DNA from: Cyathus striatus
Lineage: Eukaryota; Basidiomycota; Agaricomycetes; Agaricales; Nidulariaceae
Length of the DNA stretch: 64,000 bases
Direction of reading: 5' to 3'
Assembly (NCBI GenBank): GCA_025738555.1
Contig: JAOVFP010000001.1
Location: 248,001-312,000, forward strand
In this document: piece by piece, positions 60,850 through 64,000 of the stretch
Numbering within the stretch: the stretch's first letter is position 1
Layout of the letters: each line of letters starts with the position of its first letter
Translations under genes and position numbers: made by a program
The notes under the pieces: model-generated
Seen by the model: the letters and a program-made list of their open reading frames with translations, nothing else
Databases searched by the model: none
Told to the model about the DNA's origin: nothing

Positions 60850-63370
60850 GGGCTGCTAACATTTCGAGTTCCTATCGAGTTTTTCGAGTTAAACTCGAGT
60901 CACACTTAAGTTACAGTCGAGTTCCACTTTTGAGCTCGCTTATTTTTTTCGAGTCAAAGTTAAGTTACCTTGAGTGGCCTTTTCATATTTCGAGTGGACT
61001 TAAGTTCCTCACTTTTTTTTTTTGGAAAAGTCAAGTTCCGTCGAGTAAACTTAAGTTCATCACTTATTACTTTTTTGAGTGAAAGTCGAGTTCCTTTGAG
61101 TTAACTCAGTTAAGTTAAGTTACTCACTTGTATTTTTTGAGTGAAAGTCAAGTTCCTTCAAGTCAAGTAGAGGGGATGCTAATATTTCGAGCTCCTGTTA
61201 ATTTTTTCGAGTTAAAGTTAAGTTTTTTGAGTGAACTTAAGTTCTTCAATAAGTTTTTTTTGGTGAAAGTTGAGTTCCGAATATTCTAGTTTCAAAAGTT
61301 CAAATGTACAGTAAATATACCCTAATCGTTCCCATACCCCCGCCTGATGTTTTCTACAGCTCTGCTCAACAATTCCCACGCACTCCGCCCGCCTTTATTT
61401 ACACACATTTGCATGTGTGTTGTACTATCCATCACTTACATCAACACAAATATTCATCACCGCAACGTCAACGTGTGAACACATCGCGGGATTGTTGATG
61501 AGCACTCTTCCTAGTCATCATCCTTAACAGTGAGCAAGTCTTTCTTAAATTTTTTGCTCAGTTCTTGCTCTTATTCTTTCAATCTTTTTGCATCACTTAA
61601 TGTAAGTTGTTATACACATATTAGACCATATTATATTAAGTAATAATGCAAATAAACTTATAAAAAATGCGAGTTACATATGTATTTAGCCTGAAAAGCG
61701 GAGGCGTGGGAAAATATGAGCGGGAGGGCGGGAAAGCGAAAAGAGGTCGGAATGATCAGCGAAAGCGTGGGAAAATGTTGAGCGGGGATGCGGACAGCAG
61801 TGAACAGTAGAAGCGGATGCATGGGAAATAGAAGTGTACAGCAGTGAGCATCAGAAGTGAAAGGCGGAGGCGTGGGAAACTATGAGCGGGAGGGCGGGAA
61901 TGATGAAATGCGCGGGAAATTGCGAGCGGATTAGAGGAGAAGCGAAAGCGTGGGAAATGCTGAGCGGAAAGCGGACAGTAGTGAAGCAGAATAATAACGG
62001 AAGCATGGGAAATCATGAGTGGGAGGGCGGGATAGCATAAGCAGAGATCAGAATGGTAGCGGAAGCGTGGGAAACACTGAGCGCGAAAGTATGTAGGCGC
62101 GATATGTTAAGCGGAAGCGTGGGAAATTATGAGCGGAGGTGCGGGCAACAATGAGAATGTGCAATTAATAAGAAATGAATAAACATTGAATTATAGGCGT
62201 GGGAAACAGCGAGCGGGGGGGCGGGAAACAACACAAACTATTGTATAATTATTGTAAGGTACTCATACAATACAGGTATACAACTTGCTTATTTTTCGAG
62301 TAAAAGTTAAGTTCCCTTGAGTAAAGTTAAGTTTCTCGCTTATTTTTTTGAGTGAAAATTAAGTTCCATCGAGTCGAGTTGAGTTCCTTGCTTATTTTAT
62401 TTCGAGTAAAAGTTAAGTTCCATCGAGTTCCTCGCTTAAGCTAAATTCAAGTGTCAGTCGAGTTACCATCGAGTTACCTTTGAGTGGTAAATGACAACTC
62501 AACTCCACTTGAATTTGAGTTGAGTTCCATTCGCATTCCAGTTGAGTTCCAGTTAAGTTCCTACTTTAAGTTCCTCAAATTCCATTACTAAAAACCCATA
62601 CTTTATTATCGTGCTCATTGTTGTCATGATCCCTTAGCTCGTTGTTTCCCACGCCTACCCCTGCCACTGGGGATGTGTAAAAATAGCACCATCACATCAG
62701 TCATCAAATCCCTGATAACTCCACTTGCTTCTGATCTGATGCATTGATGGTGATCACGTCGCGCTTCTTCCATCATCATGCTCAGCAGTGAGCACGTATT
62801 TTGTGCATTCTTCTCTCACTTTTTGGATTCTTCCTGTAATTTTTTTTTTAAAATATGAAGCTAGTTATTTTGTATGTAATATAACATCTTAGTTGCATAA
62901 ACATCATGTACTGTGCTTACATAAAATATAGCATTAATAATAATAAATTGAGCTTATCATACTATTTCATAGGTAATTTAGCTGTACAGTTGAAGCATTT
63001 AATATACATTCATGTTCACAAAAATATTGAGAGGAATTGCCAAAAAAACTCGGCCAGAAATGAAAATAATGGGTGCTCACTGTTTATGACAATGGTGAGA
63101 CTTATGAATGCGATCAAACACACCGTGGAAAACAACGTGCGGCACTCATTGATCAATTTGATGGAGATTCAGAGGCATGGGAAATAATGAGCACCGAGGC
63201 GCAATAATAAGTGAGCATTAATCTAGTAATCCATAGCAGCATCGGAATGTCTGTGATATATCATACAAATTCAGATAATTTACATTTTTCAAGTTACAGG
63301 TGAGTTCCTAAGTTGAGTTCCAGTTGAGTTCCATTCAAGTTACCAGTAACTCAAAAAGTTGACGGCCCTG
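60850..63370. mobile_element. hAT-like non-autonomous element with subterminal repeats
   Basis: The right end, read in reverse complement, starts CAGGGCCGTCAACTTTTTGA; the left end reads GGGCTGCTAACATTTCGAG, a likely decayed partner. Possible 8-bp flanks TTCGAGCG and TTTGAGTG differ by two C-to-T changes. Inside, phrases like GAGTTCC, AAGTTAAGTT and CGAGTTAAAG recur many times (60860-61280, 62290-62580, 63290-63360), while 61680-62240 is filled with GCGTGGGAAA and GAGCGGGAGGGCGGGA units. Subterminal repeats and a CAGGG end fit hAT elements, but no transposase is present. The open frames inside are products of the repeats. Confidence 0.4.
61685..62240 (+). repeat. degenerate tandem repeat, GCGTGGGAAA type
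   Basis: More than a dozen irregularly spaced copies of GGAAGCGTGGGAAA or close variants alternate with GAGCGGGAGGGCGGGA-like purine-rich phrases. They sit in the middle of the hAT-like element between two blocks of GAGTT-type repeats. Confidence 0.7.
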
Positions 63371-63544
63371 TTTGAGTGGGAAGTAATTTATAACTAAGCA
63401 ACATATCAGAGCCTCATATTCAATAGAATGGATGTTAAACTACGCTGGCGAGAGCTTTCTATGAAGCTACAAGTTACTAAATATTTGCTGGAAGTATGTG
63501 TCCAAATATTTAGCAGGCAAAATATAATTGACAAAACTCTCGAA

Positions 63545-63815
63545 TTTCTACTGTGATGATAGTGAGAATCGAACTCACACTGCACTTAATAAAGTGAAAA
63601 TGGGTTGTCTTTCACCGATGCTCTATATTGCCACTGTCAATCCAGTGTGCATATATGATACTAAGAAGTCTCATGAATCTTGTCACTAAAAGATTTGTAT
63701 AAATACATGGGCAAAAAATGATTAATGTCTTGTAATCTGGATGTTTACAGCAGGAAGAGTTGAAAACCAATAGCTGTTCTATACAGCTGAACTATATTAC
63801 TACTGAACATATGTT
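63545..63815 (-). repeat. tRNA-related dispersed repeat (copy 3)
   Basis: The minus strand runs from AGTAGTAATATAGTTCAGC to a tRNA-like 3' half ending GTGTGAGTTCGATTCTCAC, and is collinear with copy 1. A further T-arm-like phrase (GAGAATCGAACTCAC, plus strand) at about 63961-63976 shows another copy starting at the window edge. Confidence 0.45.
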
Positions 63816-64000
63816 AACTTTCTCCACCCATCATAGACACAGGCATCTGGGAGAAGAAATTATACCTATAGTACAATATACAGGTGAAGCCCAAGATTAT
63901 TGATGTAAAATTGATAAACAAGTGACTATACTTCAACTACTATTACTGAGATTACAAAATTGAGAATCGAACTCACACACATTCATTCGACGTACCAAGA

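Noticed and set aside
1..64000. CRISPR arrays, bacterial-type operons or ribosome binding sites
   Set aside because: Introns, tRNA structure and gene families show eukaryotic nuclear DNA; the regular repeats are 331-bp units without spacers of CRISPR type.

Overview
The window is nuclear DNA of a basidiomycete fungus, most likely a mushroom-forming Agaricomycete. The evidence is short GT-AG introns of about 45-65 bases, a class I hydrophobin, F-box proteins with the coiled-coil plus 'RKLP' layout common in that group, DUF6589 and RecQ-like helicase relics, and a KDZ transposase with its cysteine clusters. Host genes are few and most of the 64 kb is mobile DNA.

Layout. 1-7.4 kb: gene-poor, with decayed fragments of an F-box/beta-propeller-like gene (about 4.0-5.4 kb). 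7.5-15.5 kb: hydrophobin (7477-7922), intact F-box gene (8353-10119), intron-containing tRNA-Glu (10502-10590), an F-box/propeller-like pseudogene on the minus strand (about 10.9-12.64 kb), and a second F-box gene (12960-15513) split by a 778-bp solo-LTR-like insertion. 15.6-17.5 kb: a related LTR-like element, a tRNA-related repeat and a 680-bp mariner/pogo-type MITE. 17.5-26.5 kb: a roughly 9-kb element with inverted repeats of about 210 bp, carrying a broken DUF6589 gene facing a broken RecQ-like helicase gene. 28.55-29.24 kb: another solo-LTR-like element.

29.57-56.09 kb is a nested pair. A 3.4-kb pogo-like transposon (perfect 43-bp terminal inverted repeats, TA duplication) has been split by a 23,102-bp element (31252-54353) flanked by an 8-bp duplication, GCAAGGTC. 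Removing the insert and one copy of the 8 bp rejoins the pogo transposase reading frame exactly. The large element has imperfect terminal inverted repeats of roughly 0.4 kb, arrays of a 331-bp repeat in opposite orientation inside each end, and a gene core. The core holds a KDZ-type transposase (one in-frame stop), a divergently transcribed CxxC/CxH protein gene with a coiled-coil tail, a gene of unknown function with tandemly duplicated exons, and three related genes with a Zn2Cys6-like cysteine pattern. Two of these three point outward, one in each arm, so the two arms are inverted copies of each other. This is the main candidate for an undescribed system: a giant KDZ element with cargo.

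56.3-57.5 kb: a clean five-exon epoxide-hydrolase-like alpha/beta hydrolase. 57.5-64 kb: mostly non-coding, with tRNA-related repeats and a 2.5-kb hAT-like non-autonomous element built of GAGTT-type and GCGTGGGAAA-type repeats. All boundaries come from reading the sequence by eye; family names come from recognised motifs, not from a search.
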